Both the position numbers and the translations under genes were made by a program. Of a stretch of DNA of 64,000 nt, positions 30,203-39,106 are shown piece by piece. The notes under the pieces were generated by a model, which was given only the letters and a program-made list of their open reading frames with translations, searched no databases and was not told the origin of the DNA. Where the stretch lies: NCBI RefSeq assembly GCF_013155125.1, contig NZ_CP053564.1:1805501-1869500 (forward strand). The letters are read 5' to 3'. Source of the DNA: Pseudonocardia broussonetiae (lineage in GTDB: Bacteria; Actinomycetota; Actinomycetes; Mycobacteriales; Pseudonocardiaceae). Numbering within the stretch: position 1 is the first letter of the stretch; the number at the start of each line of letters is the position of its first letter.

Positions 30203-30811
30203 TCAGGCCGCCCGGTCGTAGTCGGCGACGCGCCAGACGCCGTCCTCGGTGAGCACGACGAGGACCAGCAGCGTGAGCGCGTCGGTCTGCACGGCGACGT
30301 CGACCGACCCGGCGGCGACCCGCTGCGCCGACGGCGCCCCGGTGACGCGGGTGGCCGGCACCGCCGACGGGTCGACGGTGGCGAGCACGCCCAGGTACTC
30401 GTCGGTCGTGAGCGGCCGCAGCCCCTCCAGCCACTGCGCGGGCGGGGTGCCGTCGGGCGGGCGGACCCAGGCGGCGGCCCACTGCGCGGCCACGTCCAGG
30501 GCGGCCGCCGGGGCGCTCGACACCGGCAGCGGGCTGGGCGTCAGGTCGGGCACCGGGGGCAGTGCGGTCGGGGTCGGGGTGCGCGGGGCGCTCGCCTGTC
30601 CCGTGGTCTGCGGGGCGCGCGTGCCCGACGTCGTCGACGGCGCGGCGGTCGGGGCGGGCTCGGGCGCCACCCGCCCCAGCACCGTGCTGACGGCGAGCAC
30701 CACCGCGAGCAGCACCGCCGCGGACAAAGCGAGCCGGGCGGGGGAGCGCAGCGGCCACTGCCAGATCGCCCGGTAGGCCGCAGCGCGGCCGCGCGGGGAC
30801 CTAATCGGCAC
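30203..30811 (-). CDS. TcpC/VirB8-like anchored protein
   Basis: 202 residues from GTG at 30811, overlapping the preceding gene by 11 nt. One transmembrane helix (about 26-47, LALSAAVLLAVVLAVSTVLG), a Pro/Thr-rich linker (about 50-105), and a globular domain outside the cell with WAAAWVRPPDGTPPAQWLEG and LRPLTTDEYLGVLATVDPSA. The plan of one helix plus an NTF2-like domain matches VirB8/TcpC conjugation proteins, though no signature residues prove it. Assignment leans on operon context. Confidence 0.65.
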   Translation of the reverse strand: MPIRSPRGRAAAYRAIWQWPLRSPARLALSAAVLLAVVLAVSTVLGRVAPEPAPTAAPSTTSGTRAPQTTGQASAPRTPTPTALPPVPDLTPSPLPVSSAPAAALDVAAQWAAAWVRPPDGTPPAQWLEGLRPLTTDEYLGVLATVDPSAVPATRVTGAPSAQRVAAGSVDVAVQTDALTLLVLVVLTEDGVWRVADYDRAA

Positions 30812-32717
30812 GGCCACCGCCCGTGCGGTCGTAGACGGGGCCGGAGAACCCGCGCGCCGGCGGGCGGTAGATGCGGTAGACGGGGACGCCGTCGACGATC
30901 TCGGCCTGCACCGGGCGGGCGGCGCCCGGGCGCCGCGGGGTGGAGTCGGGACGCCGGTAGATCGTGCGGTCGTCGACCTCGCCGGGCTCGGACCAGCGCG
31001 GGACCGCCCCCGCGCCGCCGACGCCGCCGCCGCCCCCGGGCAGCGCGGGACGCCGTGCCCCGGGCACCAGCGTGGGCGTGGACGGGATCTCGATCTCGGT
31101 CCGGGGCCGGGTGACGCGCTCCGCGGTGGCCCGCACCCGCATCGGCGCGTCGGCCTCGGGGCGGGGGCCGCCGGGGTAGGACGCGCCGGCCGCGGCGCCG
31201 CGGCGCTCGTCCCACCAGCGCGACTGCCGGTCGTCCTCGGGGCCGCCGCGCACCCGCTGCCACACCCGCGACATCGGGCCGGAGCCCGCGCCGGGCACGA
31301 TCCCGCCGAACTGCTCGCGGGTGAGCGACACCATCGACACCAGCCGGCGGAACGGCCGCGCCACGGCCCACAGCACCACCGTGACGACGCCGGTGACGAG
31401 CAGCGCGAGCCACAGGTCGATGCCCGAGTCCGGGCGGAACAGGGACACGACCAGCAGCGCGTGCAGGCCGGCAAGGGCACCGACGACGAGCGTGTTGACG
31501 ATCGCCGCCCCGCCGACGCGCAGCAGCGCGGGCAGGATCTCGGGCTTGAGCACGGCGACGACGGCGATGGCGGGGGCCGTCATCACCATGAGCCGCAGCA
31601 CCAGCATCGCGACCAGCACCAGCACCTTGGACAGCAGCTGGAACAGCGCGATGCACAGCGCCTGCACGACCGCGAGGATCCCGGCGCCGGTGCGGCTGCC
31701 CGCCTCGCCGGTGAAGTAGGGGTAGCGGTCGCCCATCCGCTCGCCGATCGCGGCGAAGTCGTTCTTCTTCTGCTCGGCGAGCTCGAGGGTGTCGCGCCCC
31801 TCGGCGATCTCGGCCTTGGTGAAGGTCTGCGCGCGCAGCAGGTCGCGCCCCAGCTCCTGGGCCTGCGGGACGTCGGGCGAGCCGAACTCGCCGCGCAGCC
31901 AGTTCTGGTAGATCACGTTGTCGACGAGCACCGTCGGCAGGGTGTCGCGGTTGCCCAGCCCGACCTGGTCGAGGAAGCCCTCCTGCATCGACGTGACGCC
32001 GTCGAGCAGCAGGCCGTCGGCGGCCTTGGCCCAGTCGACGGGCGTCAGGTACGCCGCGGAGCCGACGACGAGCGCCACCACCGCGAACGCCCCCCGCCGG
32101 GCCTGCTGCGCGAGGTCGCCGCGCAGCGCCAGCAGCAGCAGGACCACCGCGAGCACGGCGAGGACGGGGCCGATGAACGTGCTGAACACCGCGTCGTACA
32201 TCGCGGTGGTGCCGGCGGTGATGAGGTCGTCGAGCGGGGAGAGCAGCTCGCCGCCGTCGGCGATGAGGTAGTGCGACCAGTTGACGCCGCCGACGGTGAA
32301 CTTGGCGACGTTGAACGCCTGGTTGCCCATCCACGTGTCGGTGGTGCTGGCCGGGTTGAACACGGCGGCGCCGGCGCAGCCCAGGTCGTAGTTGTGCCAG
32401 ATCAGCCCGGCGTAGCCGACCTCGTCGTAGACGCTGCCCGGCTCGCCGACGCCGTAGACCGGCGGGTCGAGGGACCCCACCAGCCCGGTGCCGGGCCGGT
32501 CGGGCTCCGGCGACTCCTTGCAGTCGAGTGGCTGCGCCATCGCGGGGGACCCGATCAGCACCGAGCCGCCGACCAGCGCGGTGACGACGAGCAGGGCCGC
32601 GCGCCGCGAGCGCGGGCGCTCCCCGCGGGTCGCCCTGCGCCGTCGATGGGCCGCGGCCAGCAGGGCGGCGACGATCACCAGCCCCACCGGCAGGAGCCCC
32701 GCCGGTGCACCGGTCAC
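30801..32717 (-). CDS. TrbL/VirB6-like polytopic membrane protein
   Basis: 638 residues from GTG at 32717, overlapping the ATPase stop by 4 bp. A first helix (LLPVGLVIVAALLAAAHRRR) and a signal-like segment ending AMAQPLDC precede an extracytoplasmic region. About six helices follow between residues ~190 and 430 (FIGPVLAVLAVVLLLLAL, GAFAVVALVVGSAAYL, VLVLVAMLVLRLMVMTAPAI, LWLALLVTGVVTVVLWAVA). The last 180 residues are a hydrophilic, Arg/Pro-rich cytoplasmic tail. The layout matches channel-forming VirB6/TrbL proteins of type IV secretion systems. Confidence 0.78.
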   Translation of the reverse strand: MTGAPAGLLPVGLVIVAALLAAAHRRRRATRGERPRSRRAALLVVTALVGGSVLIGSPAMAQPLDCKESPEPDRPGTGLVGSLDPPVYGVGEPGSVYDEVGYAGLIWHNYDLGCAGAAVFNPASTTDTWMGNQAFNVAKFTVGGVNWSHYLIADGGELLSPLDDLITAGTTAMYDAVFSTFIGPVLAVLAVVLLLLALRGDLAQQARRGAFAVVALVVGSAAYLTPVDWAKAADGLLLDGVTSMQEGFLDQVGLGNRDTLPTVLVDNVIYQNWLRGEFGSPDVPQAQELGRDLLRAQTFTKAEIAEGRDTLELAEQKKNDFAAIGERMGDRYPYFTGEAGSRTGAGILAVVQALCIALFQLLSKVLVLVAMLVLRLMVMTAPAIAVVAVLKPEILPALLRVGGAAIVNTLVVGALAGLHALLVVSLFRPDSGIDLWLALLVTGVVTVVLWAVARPFRRLVSMVSLTREQFGGIVPGAGSGPMSRVWQRVRGGPEDDRQSRWWDERRGAAAGASYPGGPRPEADAPMRVRATAERVTRPRTEIEIPSTPTLVPGARRPALPGGGGGVGGAGAVPRWSEPGEVDDRTIYRRPDSTPRRPGAARPVQAEIVDGVPVYRIYRPPARGFSGPVYDRTGGGRAD

Positions 32718-35548
32718 CGCACGACCCCCCCGGTGGGCCGGACGCGGTCGGCGTCGTCGAGGTCGTCGGCGAAGCCCTCGTCGAGGACGTCGTCGTCGGA
32801 GAGCTCGTCGTAGCCGCCGCGGGGCAGGTCCTCGGCGACGATCTCGCCGGACAGGACCGGCGGCGGCTCGTCGGGCGCGCGGACCGCCGCCTGCGCCACG
32901 GGCACCCCGCGGGCGGAGACGCGGCTCGCGTCGGGGTTGGTGTCCAGCGCGGCCCGGACGTGCTCCAGGTGCGGGGCCTCCAGGTCGATCCGGATCTTCT
33001 CGACGCCGCCGTGGCCGTCGGCGAAGACGAACTGGCGCGGCGTGTCGTCGGGCCGGTCGTCGTGGCGCGGGCGGGGCGAGAGCGTGCCGAGCATCTGCTC
33101 GTAGCCGACGCCGGTGGGCACCTTGAGCAGGCGCAGGGCCTCGTCCTGCGCCTCGCCGTCGTCGGTGCGCCCGACGAACACGGCGTTGACCAGCGACGCG
33201 AACCCCGACACCCGCAGCAGGTCGCCCGCGAGCTGCGAGGCGAACAGCGCGCGCACGTTGAACTTGCGGGAGTCGCGGGCGAGCCGGTCGATGAGCACCT
33301 TGCCGGTGGGCACCTGCGAGAGGAAGTGCGTCTCGTCGAGCGCGACGCCCTTGCGCAGGTTGCGGTCGGCCTCGTAGATCGTGCGCTGGGTGAGCCAGGA
33401 CGCGAGGTTGAGCAGCTCGACGGCGAGCGACTCGCCGTCGGTCCACTCCTCGCGCGGGCTGCCCGGCCGCGGCAGCGTCATGCCCTGCATCGTCAGGACG
33501 GTGAGCCGGTAGTCGCGCTCGTCCTGCCACGGGTCGTCGCGGGTGGTGTCGGGGAACAGCAGCGCGGCCTGGGGGAGCTCGCGGCGCTCCTCGAGGAAGT
33601 CGGCCACGACCCCGGCGTGCTCCTCGCCGTCGCGGGCGTGGCGGCGCAGGGCGTCGATGACGAGCCCGGGGTGGCGGTCGTTGGCCCCGCCCACCTCGCG
33701 GACGGCGCGCAGCAGCACGATCCGGGTGTGCGGCAGCCGGGAGATGTCGTAGGGCAGCAGTCCGGTCAGCACGTCGAGGACGAGCCGGCGTCTCGTGGCG
33801 GCGGCGAGGCTGCGCTCGCGGCGCCACGCCCGCTCGGGGTCCTCCTCGTCGGCGAAGTGGTCGGGCCGCGGCTCGGCGACGACGCGGTAGGGGTTGAGGA
33901 TGCCGGGGTCGGCGCGCAGCAGGTTGATGTGCCGGCTGAACGGCGCGAGCTCGGGCAGGCGGGTCAGCTCGGCGAGCGGGCCCGACGGGTCGAGCACCGT
34001 CCAGCGCGCGCCGGAGCGCAGCGTCTTGTAGACGATCAGGCCGGTGAGGAACGACTTGCCCGACCCCAGCCCGCCGACGACGGCGGTCAGGCCGGACGAG
34101 CGGCGCACCTCCTGCGCGAGCCACGGGTCCCACGCCACGGGACGGCGGGTGGCGGTGCAGGTCTCGCCGATCATGATGCCGCGGCGGTCGCCCACGCTGG
34201 CCGTGGCCGCCGGGACGGCCGCGGCCGCCCAGGTGACCGAGCCGCGCCTGCGGTAGGCGGTGGAGGCCAGCGGCTCGCCCGGGATGAACTCCCGCGCGTA
34301 CTTGTACTGCGCCTCGGGGTGCTCCATCTGCACCTTGGGGCGGTAGACGTCGAGCACCTGCTGGGCGCGGCTGACGGCCTCCGCCTCGTCCTTGCCCGAC
34401 ACCGCGACCCGCCACCAGCCGTACAGGCGGGTGTTGAGCTGGGTGAGCCCGGACGTCAGCTCGTCCTCGACCTCGAGGACCCGGTCGGCCTGGCGCGCGA
34501 GCGACATCGGCGGGTCGAGGTCGTGGTCGTGGGTGTAGTGCCGGATCTGGGAGCGGACCTTGCCCATCTGCCGCTGCAGCTCGCCCGCCACCTCCTCCGG
34601 GCGCCGGACGTAGATCCGCGCCGACCACTCCACCGGGAACGGGAGGCGGTCGGAGTGCTGCATCCACGGGTCGTCGACCTCGGGGATGCGCAGGCCCTCC
34701 ATCAGCCCGACCGACAGCACGGCGACGTTGCGCTGCACCGTCTGCGAGCGGATGCGCCCGACCACCTTCACGGTGGGGGCGTAGGGCTCCTGGTGCATGT
34801 CGACGCCGTCGGTGAAGCCCGCGAGGTCCTCGGTCTCCCAGCGCGACACCCCGCCGGGGACGACCGACAGCGTGCGCGGTGCGGGCAGCCCGAGCGCGCA
34901 GGAGCGCTGCATGAGCCACGCGACGTCGTCGGGCCGCGCCGGGATGGCGTCGAGCCCGCTGCCCGCCACCAGCTCGTCGATGTGGGCGACCTCGGAGTCG
35001 AGCGCGGCCAGCTCGGCGCGCACCGCGGCGGGCGCGATGCGCTCCAGCACGGGGGCGGCGGCGTCGACCCAGCGGTCGAGCATCCCGCGACCGGAGACCT
35101 CGACGCCGAGGAAGACCTCCTTGTCGCTCATCGACAGGCCCATGAGGTGGCGCTGCTCGCCCTCGAGGAAGCCGTCCCAGCCGAGGGCGCCGGCGACGTC
35201 GGGCATGCGGCCGAGCGCGTTGTTGTCGAACGACTCGGCCCACATGTGCACCGGGTACGGGCGCGTGGTGACGCGCAGGTGCAGCCAGCGGCCCTGCAGC
35301 TCGCCGAGCTGCGCCGCGATCTGGCGGATCAGCACCTCGCGCTGGGAGTCGGAGCGGAAGCTCCAGGCCTGCGCGGCGAGCCGGTACCAGGCCATGACCT
35401 GCGTGCTGGTGCGCGTCAGGTGGCCGTCGATCGAGCGCAGCGCGATGTCGGGGGTGTACTTCGGCAGGCCGGACTCCCCGGCGAGCGCGCGTCTTCGACG
35501 GCGGCGCGGCTCGTCGGAGGAGGCGCGGGCCGCGTCACGCCGCGCCAC
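32714..35548 (-). CDS. VirB4/TraC-like secretion ATPase
   Basis: 944 residues from GTG at 35548, overlapping the previous gene by 14 nt. The N-terminal ~450 residues include the VirB4-type non-catalytic domain (SMSLARQADRVLEVEDEL). The ATPase has Walker A VVGGLGSGKSF (490-500), a Walker-B-like KGVALDETHFL with the acidic pair and a following His (about 730), and a Gln-containing segment FASQLAGDLL. VirB4 proteins energise assembly of the secretion channel. It is larger than the usual ~800 residues because of a C-terminal acidic tail. No second TraG/VirD4 ATPase is present in the window. Confidence 0.85.
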   Translation of the reverse strand: MARRDAARASSDEPRRRRRRALAGESGLPKYTPDIALRSIDGHLTRTSTQVMAWYRLAAQAWSFRSDSQREVLIRQIAAQLGELQGRWLHLRVTTRPYPVHMWAESFDNNALGRMPDVAGALGWDGFLEGEQRHLMGLSMSDKEVFLGVEVSGRGMLDRWVDAAAPVLERIAPAAVRAELAALDSEVAHIDELVAGSGLDAIPARPDDVAWLMQRSCALGLPAPRTLSVVPGGVSRWETEDLAGFTDGVDMHQEPYAPTVKVVGRIRSQTVQRNVAVLSVGLMEGLRIPEVDDPWMQHSDRLPFPVEWSARIYVRRPEEVAGELQRQMGKVRSQIRHYTHDHDLDPPMSLARQADRVLEVEDELTSGLTQLNTRLYGWWRVAVSGKDEAEAVSRAQQVLDVYRPKVQMEHPEAQYKYAREFIPGEPLASTAYRRRGSVTWAAAAVPAATASVGDRRGIMIGETCTATRRPVAWDPWLAQEVRRSSGLTAVVGGLGSGKSFLTGLIVYKTLRSGARWTVLDPSGPLAELTRLPELAPFSRHINLLRADPGILNPYRVVAEPRPDHFADEEDPERAWRRERSLAAATRRRLVLDVLTGLLPYDISRLPHTRIVLLRAVREVGGANDRHPGLVIDALRRHARDGEEHAGVVADFLEERRELPQAALLFPDTTRDDPWQDERDYRLTVLTMQGMTLPRPGSPREEWTDGESLAVELLNLASWLTQRTIYEADRNLRKGVALDETHFLSQVPTGKVLIDRLARDSRKFNVRALFASQLAGDLLRVSGFASLVNAVFVGRTDDGEAQDEALRLLKVPTGVGYEQMLGTLSPRPRHDDRPDDTPRQFVFADGHGGVEKIRIDLEAPHLEHVRAALDTNPDASRVSARGVPVAQAAVRAPDEPPPVLSGEIVAEDLPRGGYDELSDDDVLDEGFADDLDDADRVRPTGGVVR

Positions 35549-35948
35549 GCCGGCGACCTCCCCTGCGACGCGGCCGGGCCGTGACGGCCGGCCCGGTGCG
35601 GACGTGCCCGGAGCGCACGGCGCCGCCGGCCACGGCGGTGCTGGCCCGTGGACCCCGCACCTCGTGGCCGAACAGCGACACGACCTGGCCCAGCGGGCGC
35701 TCGTAGTCGATGCGCTGGCCCAGGAAGCGGGTGACCAGCACGGTGATGACCAGCGCCCAGGCGACGGAGAAGAAGTCGAGCCCGATGCCCAGGCGACGCT
35801 GGACGAACATCACGAGGATCATCGTGAGCAGGCCGACGCCGTAGGAGACGTAGCGGGCCCGCCACGGGAACGTGGCGCGCGGTGGCCCGAGCCAGACGGA
35901 GTCGACCCGGTACACCTCGTCGTCGGTGCGGACGAGCACTCCCGTCAC
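35535..35948 (-). CDS. PrgI/VirB3-like small membrane protein
   Basis: 137 residues from GTG at 35948 in a GTGA overlap. Two adjacent hydrophobic helices (YVSYGVGLLTMILVMFVQRR, FFSVAWALVITVLVTRFLG) after a short N-terminal beta-like part (LVRTDDEVYRVDSVWLG), then a very basic tail (RPRRRGGRRRGAA). Two adjacent helices directly upstream of a VirB4 ATPase is the classic position of PrgI/VirB3 proteins. Sequence identity alone would not settle this. Confidence 0.7.
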   Translation of the reverse strand: MTGVLVRTDDEVYRVDSVWLGPPRATFPWRARYVSYGVGLLTMILVMFVQRRLGIGLDFFSVAWALVITVLVTRFLGQRIDYERPLGQVVSLFGHEVRGPRASTAVAGGAVRSGHVRTGPAVTARPRRRGGRRRGAA

Positions 35949-36202
35949 CCCGTGAGGAGGCTGGCCAGGAAGCTGCCGATCTGCGGGCCGTTGCCCGACA
36001 CCGCGATCCCGAGCGCGACCAGCCCGATGATGAGTCCGACGCTGCGGCGGGCGACGCCGGCGTTGTCGCCGCGCCCTCCGATCCACAGCAGGATCACGGC
36101 GATCCCGAGGAGCACGAGCGGAACCACGTTCTCCTGGATCCAGGTCTGCAGACCCCCGGTACCCACTCCACCCTGCGCGAGGGCGAGCAGTTCTGGGTCC
36201 AT
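35945..36202 (-). CDS. VirB2/pilin-like two-helix membrane protein
   Basis: 85 residues, ATG at 36202 with GGAGGAG upstream. Two hydrophobic helices (VVPLVLLGIAVILLWIGG, SVGLIIGLVALGIAVSGNG) joined by a short basic loop, with a small N-terminal amphipathic region (LALAQGGVGTGGLQTWIQEN). This is the size and plan of VirB2/TrbC-type pilins or their membrane precursors. First gene of the six-gene operon, coupled to the next by a 4-bp overlap. Confidence 0.68.
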   Translation of the reverse strand: MDPELLALAQGGVGTGGLQTWIQENVVPLVLLGIAVILLWIGGRGDNAGVARRSVGLIIGLVALGIAVSGNGPQIGSFLASLLTG

Positions 36203-36652
36203 CACGGTGACTCCTCCGACGATCGTGGACGTCACGTGGTCGCGTGGCCACGGGCGTGCACGTCCGAGTGCGGGCAGGCGGTGCCGTTCGGCACAGCTCT
36301 GCTCCGAGTGAAACACGAGCTGCAGGGGCAAGCCTAGAGTGCGCGCCCGGTTACGGCCCGTCCGGGCGCGCGCCGTTCGCGCGGGCACACACGGATCTCA
36401 CCGAACGCGGCCGGGTGCGCTCCCGCGGCCCGCCGTTCGGCGGTACCCCGTGCGGCTCCGTGTGCGGGTCGCTCCTCCGATCCGGTGCGAGCCTTCTCAC
36501 TCGCGGCGCGGCCTCCCGAGGTCGCGGCGTCCGGTTACCGCTGGGTAGGTTGTAGGCCGGTCCGGACACCGTCGGAGCAGGTGGCGGCGGGCTAGTCTGC
36601 TGCGCGAGGTCCGCGATCCACCACTCGCGGACCAGTCCTGGGAGGAACACCC
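36203..36652. other. Divergent promoter region between T4SS-like operon and etfD-like gene
   Basis: 450 bp without a convincing gene. A minus-strand TAGGCT at 36331-36336 is a possible -10 for the T4SS-like operon. For the rightward gene, TAGTCT at 36593-36598 is a plausible -10, and TTACC-GCTG-GGTAG at 36535-36548 looks like a TetR-type operator. The rest is unremarkable G+C-rich sequence. Confidence 0.5.
36535..36548. promoter_or_regulatory. Possible TetR-type operator before etfD-like gene
   Basis: Inverted repeat TTACC-N4-GGTAG (one mismatch to a perfect dyad), about 105 nt upstream of the start and next to a TAGGTT hexamer. Short TTAC...GTAA dyads are common TetR-family operators in fatty-acid genes of actinobacteria. 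Confidence 0.35.
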
Positions 36653-39046
36653 GTGGTTGTGAGACTGATCATCGGCCTGGCGATGACGGTGATCGCGTTG
36701 GCGGTCTCCGGCCGCCGCGCGTTCTGGATCTACAAGCTGATCTCGTCGGGTCAACCGGCCCACGACCGCACCGACGGGTTGAACCAGCGGATCCGGGCGC
36801 AGTTCGTCGAGGTGTTCGGCCAGCGCAAGCTGTTGAAGTGGTCGGTGCCCGGTCTGGCGCACCTGTTCACCTTCTACGCCTTCGTGATCCTGGCCTCGGT
36901 GTACCTGGAGGCCTACGGAGCGCTGTTCGACCCGGAGTTCGCGATCCCGTTCATCGGGCGCTGGCCGGTGCTGGGGTTCCTGCAGGACACGATCGCGGTG
37001 CTGGCGCTGATCTCGCTGGGCGTGTTCTCGGTGATCCGGCTGCGCAACGCCCCCGAGCGCAAGGCGCGGGCGTCGCGGTTCTACGGCTCGCACACCAACG
37101 GTGCGTGGCTGATCCTGTTCATGATCTTCAACGTGCTGTGGACGATGTTCCTGTTCCGCGGTGCGGCCTCGGCGCTGGGCTACCTGCCCTACGAGTCGGG
37201 GGCGTGGGCGTCGATCGGGGTGGGCAACCTGTTCGCCGGGTTGTCCGAGCCGACGCTGCACGTGCTGGAGAGCGTGGGGCTGCTGCTGCACATCGGCGTG
37301 ATGCTGGTGTTCACGGTGATCATCGCCTACAGCAAGCACCTGCACATCTTCACCGCGCCGATCAACGTCTCGGCCAAGCGCTTCCCCAAGGCCCTGGGCC
37401 CGCTGCCGGCGATGGAGTCGAACGGCAAGAAGATCGACTTCGAGGACCCGGGCGAGGACGACGTGTTCGGCCGCGGGAAGATCGAGGACTTCACGTGGAA
37501 GGGCATGCTGGACTTCGCGACCTGCACCGAGTGCGGTCGCTGCCAGTCCCAGTGCCCGGCGTGGAACACCGGCAAGCCGCTGTCCCCGAAGCTCGTGATC
37601 ATGGACCTGCGCGACCACATGCTGGCCAAGGCGCCGTACATGATCGGCGGCAAGGACATGCCCGAGGAAGGCGGCATCGACTTCCAGGCGGGGTTCTCCG
37701 ACGACAGCTACCACGGGGTCCCCGAGTCCGGGTACGAGCGCGTGCGCGGGTCGGGTCCGGAGCAGGCCGCGCGTCCGCTGGTCGGCACCGCGGAGCAGGG
37801 CGGGGTGATCGACCCCGACGTGCTGTGGTCGTGCACCACCTGCGGGGCGTGCGTGGAGCAGTGCCCGGTCGACATCGAGCACGTCGACCACATCGTCGAC
37901 ATGCGCCGCAACCAGGTCCTGATCGAGTCGGAGTTCCCCTCCGAGCTCGGGGTGCTGTTCAAGAACCTGGAGAACAAGGGCAACCCGTGGGGGCAGAACC
38001 AGCGCGAGCGCCTGGACTGGACCAAGAAGCTCGACTTCGAGGTCAACGTCTTCGACGGCGAGCTGGCCCCCGAGGTGGAGTACCTGTTCTGGATCGGGTG
38101 CGCGGGGGCGTTCGACGACGGGCAGAAGAAGACGGTGCAGGCCACCGCGGAGCTGCTCAAGCGGGCCGGGGTCGAGTACGTGGTGCTGGGCCCGGAGGAG
38201 ACCTGCACCGGTGACCCGGCGCGCCGCTCGGGCAACGAGTTCCTGTTCCAGATGCTGGCCCAGCAGAACGTCGAGGTCCTCAACGCGGTGTTCGAGGGCC
38301 GCGAGGCCGGCACCCGCAAGATCGTCACGACCTGCCCGCACTGCCTGAACACCCTGGGTCGGGAGTACCCGCAGCTCGACGGTCACTACGAGGTCGTGCA
38401 CCACACCCAGCTGCTCAACAAGCTCGTCCGCGAGGGCAAGCTCGTGCCGGTCGCCGCACCGGATGCCGACACGGCTGCGCCGGTCACCTACCACGACCCG
38501 TGCTACCTGGGCCGGCACAACGAGGTCTACGAGGAGCCGCGCGAGCTCATCGGCGCCGTCGCGACGCTGACCGAGATGCCGCGCCACGCCGACCGCTCGA
38601 TGTGCTGCGGCGCGGGCGGTGCGCGGATGTGGATGGAGGAGCGGATCGGGCAGCGGGTCAACGTCAACCGCACCGAGGAGGCCCTGGCCACCCTCGGAGC
38701 AGGTGCTCCCTCGGAGACGACGCTCAACGACACCGGCGCGAACGAGCAGACCAGCGGCGTGAAGGGTTCCGACGGCGCCGCCGCCGGCGGCACCATCGCC
38801 GTGGGCTGCCCGTTCTGCAAGACGATGCTGTCCGACGGGCTCACCCAGAAGCAGGGCGAGGGCGCCGGGGAGAACGTCCAGATCCAGGACGTCTCCCAGA
38901 TGCTGCTCACCGCGGTCAAGCGCGGCGACAGCGCCACCAACGGCCACTCCGCCCACGGCTCCTCGACGAACGGATCCACGTCGAACGGCACCGCGCCGGC
39001 GAAGGAGCCCGCGGAGGAGCCCGCCACGGGCGACGCGCAGAGCTGA
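36653..39046 (+). CDS. Membrane (Fe-S) oxidoreductase, EtfD/FadF-like
   Basis: 797 residues, GTG with GGGAGGAACACCC upstream. The N-terminal ~230 residues hold about five membrane helices, as in the cytochrome-b-like NarI domain. A ferredoxin domain follows with CTECGRCQSQCP and CTTCGACVEQCP, binding two [4Fe-4S] clusters. The C-terminal half has two heterodisulphide-reductase-type CCG domains (CPHCLNTLG with CYLGRHN, and SMCCGAGGARMW). In M. tuberculosis the similar EtfD takes electrons from the flavoprotein EtfBA during fatty-acid oxidation and passes them to the quinone pool. A 40-residue Ser/Gly/Asn-rich insertion and a disordered tail are additions. Confidence 0.88.
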   Translation: MVVRLIIGLAMTVIALAVSGRRAFWIYKLISSGQPAHDRTDGLNQRIRAQFVEVFGQRKLLKWSVPGLAHLFTFYAFVILASVYLEAYGALFDPEFAIPFIGRWPVLGFLQDTIAVLALISLGVFSVIRLRNAPERKARASRFYGSHTNGAWLILFMIFNVLWTMFLFRGAASALGYLPYESGAWASIGVGNLFAGLSEPTLHVLESVGLLLHIGVMLVFTVIIAYSKHLHIFTAPINVSAKRFPKALGPLPAMESNGKKIDFEDPGEDDVFGRGKIEDFTWKGMLDFATCTECGRCQSQCPAWNTGKPLSPKLVIMDLRDHMLAKAPYMIGGKDMPEEGGIDFQAGFSDDSYHGVPESGYERVRGSGPEQAARPLVGTAEQGGVIDPDVLWSCTTCGACVEQCPVDIEHVDHIVDMRRNQVLIESEFPSELGVLFKNLENKGNPWGQNQRERLDWTKKLDFEVNVFDGELAPEVEYLFWIGCAGAFDDGQKKTVQATAELLKRAGVEYVVLGPEETCTGDPARRSGNEFLFQMLAQQNVEVLNAVFEGREAGTRKIVTTCPHCLNTLGREYPQLDGHYEVVHHTQLLNKLVREGKLVPVAAPDADTAAPVTYHDPCYLGRHNEVYEEPRELIGAVATLTEMPRHADRSMCCGAGGARMWMEERIGQRVNVNRTEEALATLGAGAPSETTLNDTGANEQTSGVKGSDGAAAGGTIAVGCPFCKTMLSDGLTQKQGEGAGENVQIQDVSQMLLTAVKRGDSATNGHSAHGSSTNGSTSNGTAPAKEPAEEPATGDAQS

Positions 39047-39058
39047 GCACGGCCGACC

Positions 39059-39098
39059 GGCGGGGGCCGGCCCGGGACCTCCCGGGCCGGCCCCCGCC
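39059..39098. terminator. Bidirectional hairpin terminator
   Basis: A perfect 19-bp stem (GGCGGGGGCCGGCCCGGGA and its complement) with a 2-nt loop between two convergent genes. Very stable by base composition. Confidence 0.8.
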
Positions 39099-39106
39099 GT
39101 CGTCGG

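Noticed and set aside
28711..36202. Integrative conjugative element
   Set aside because: No integrase, relaxase, coupling ATPase, att repeats or boundary tRNA; flanking genes are core.
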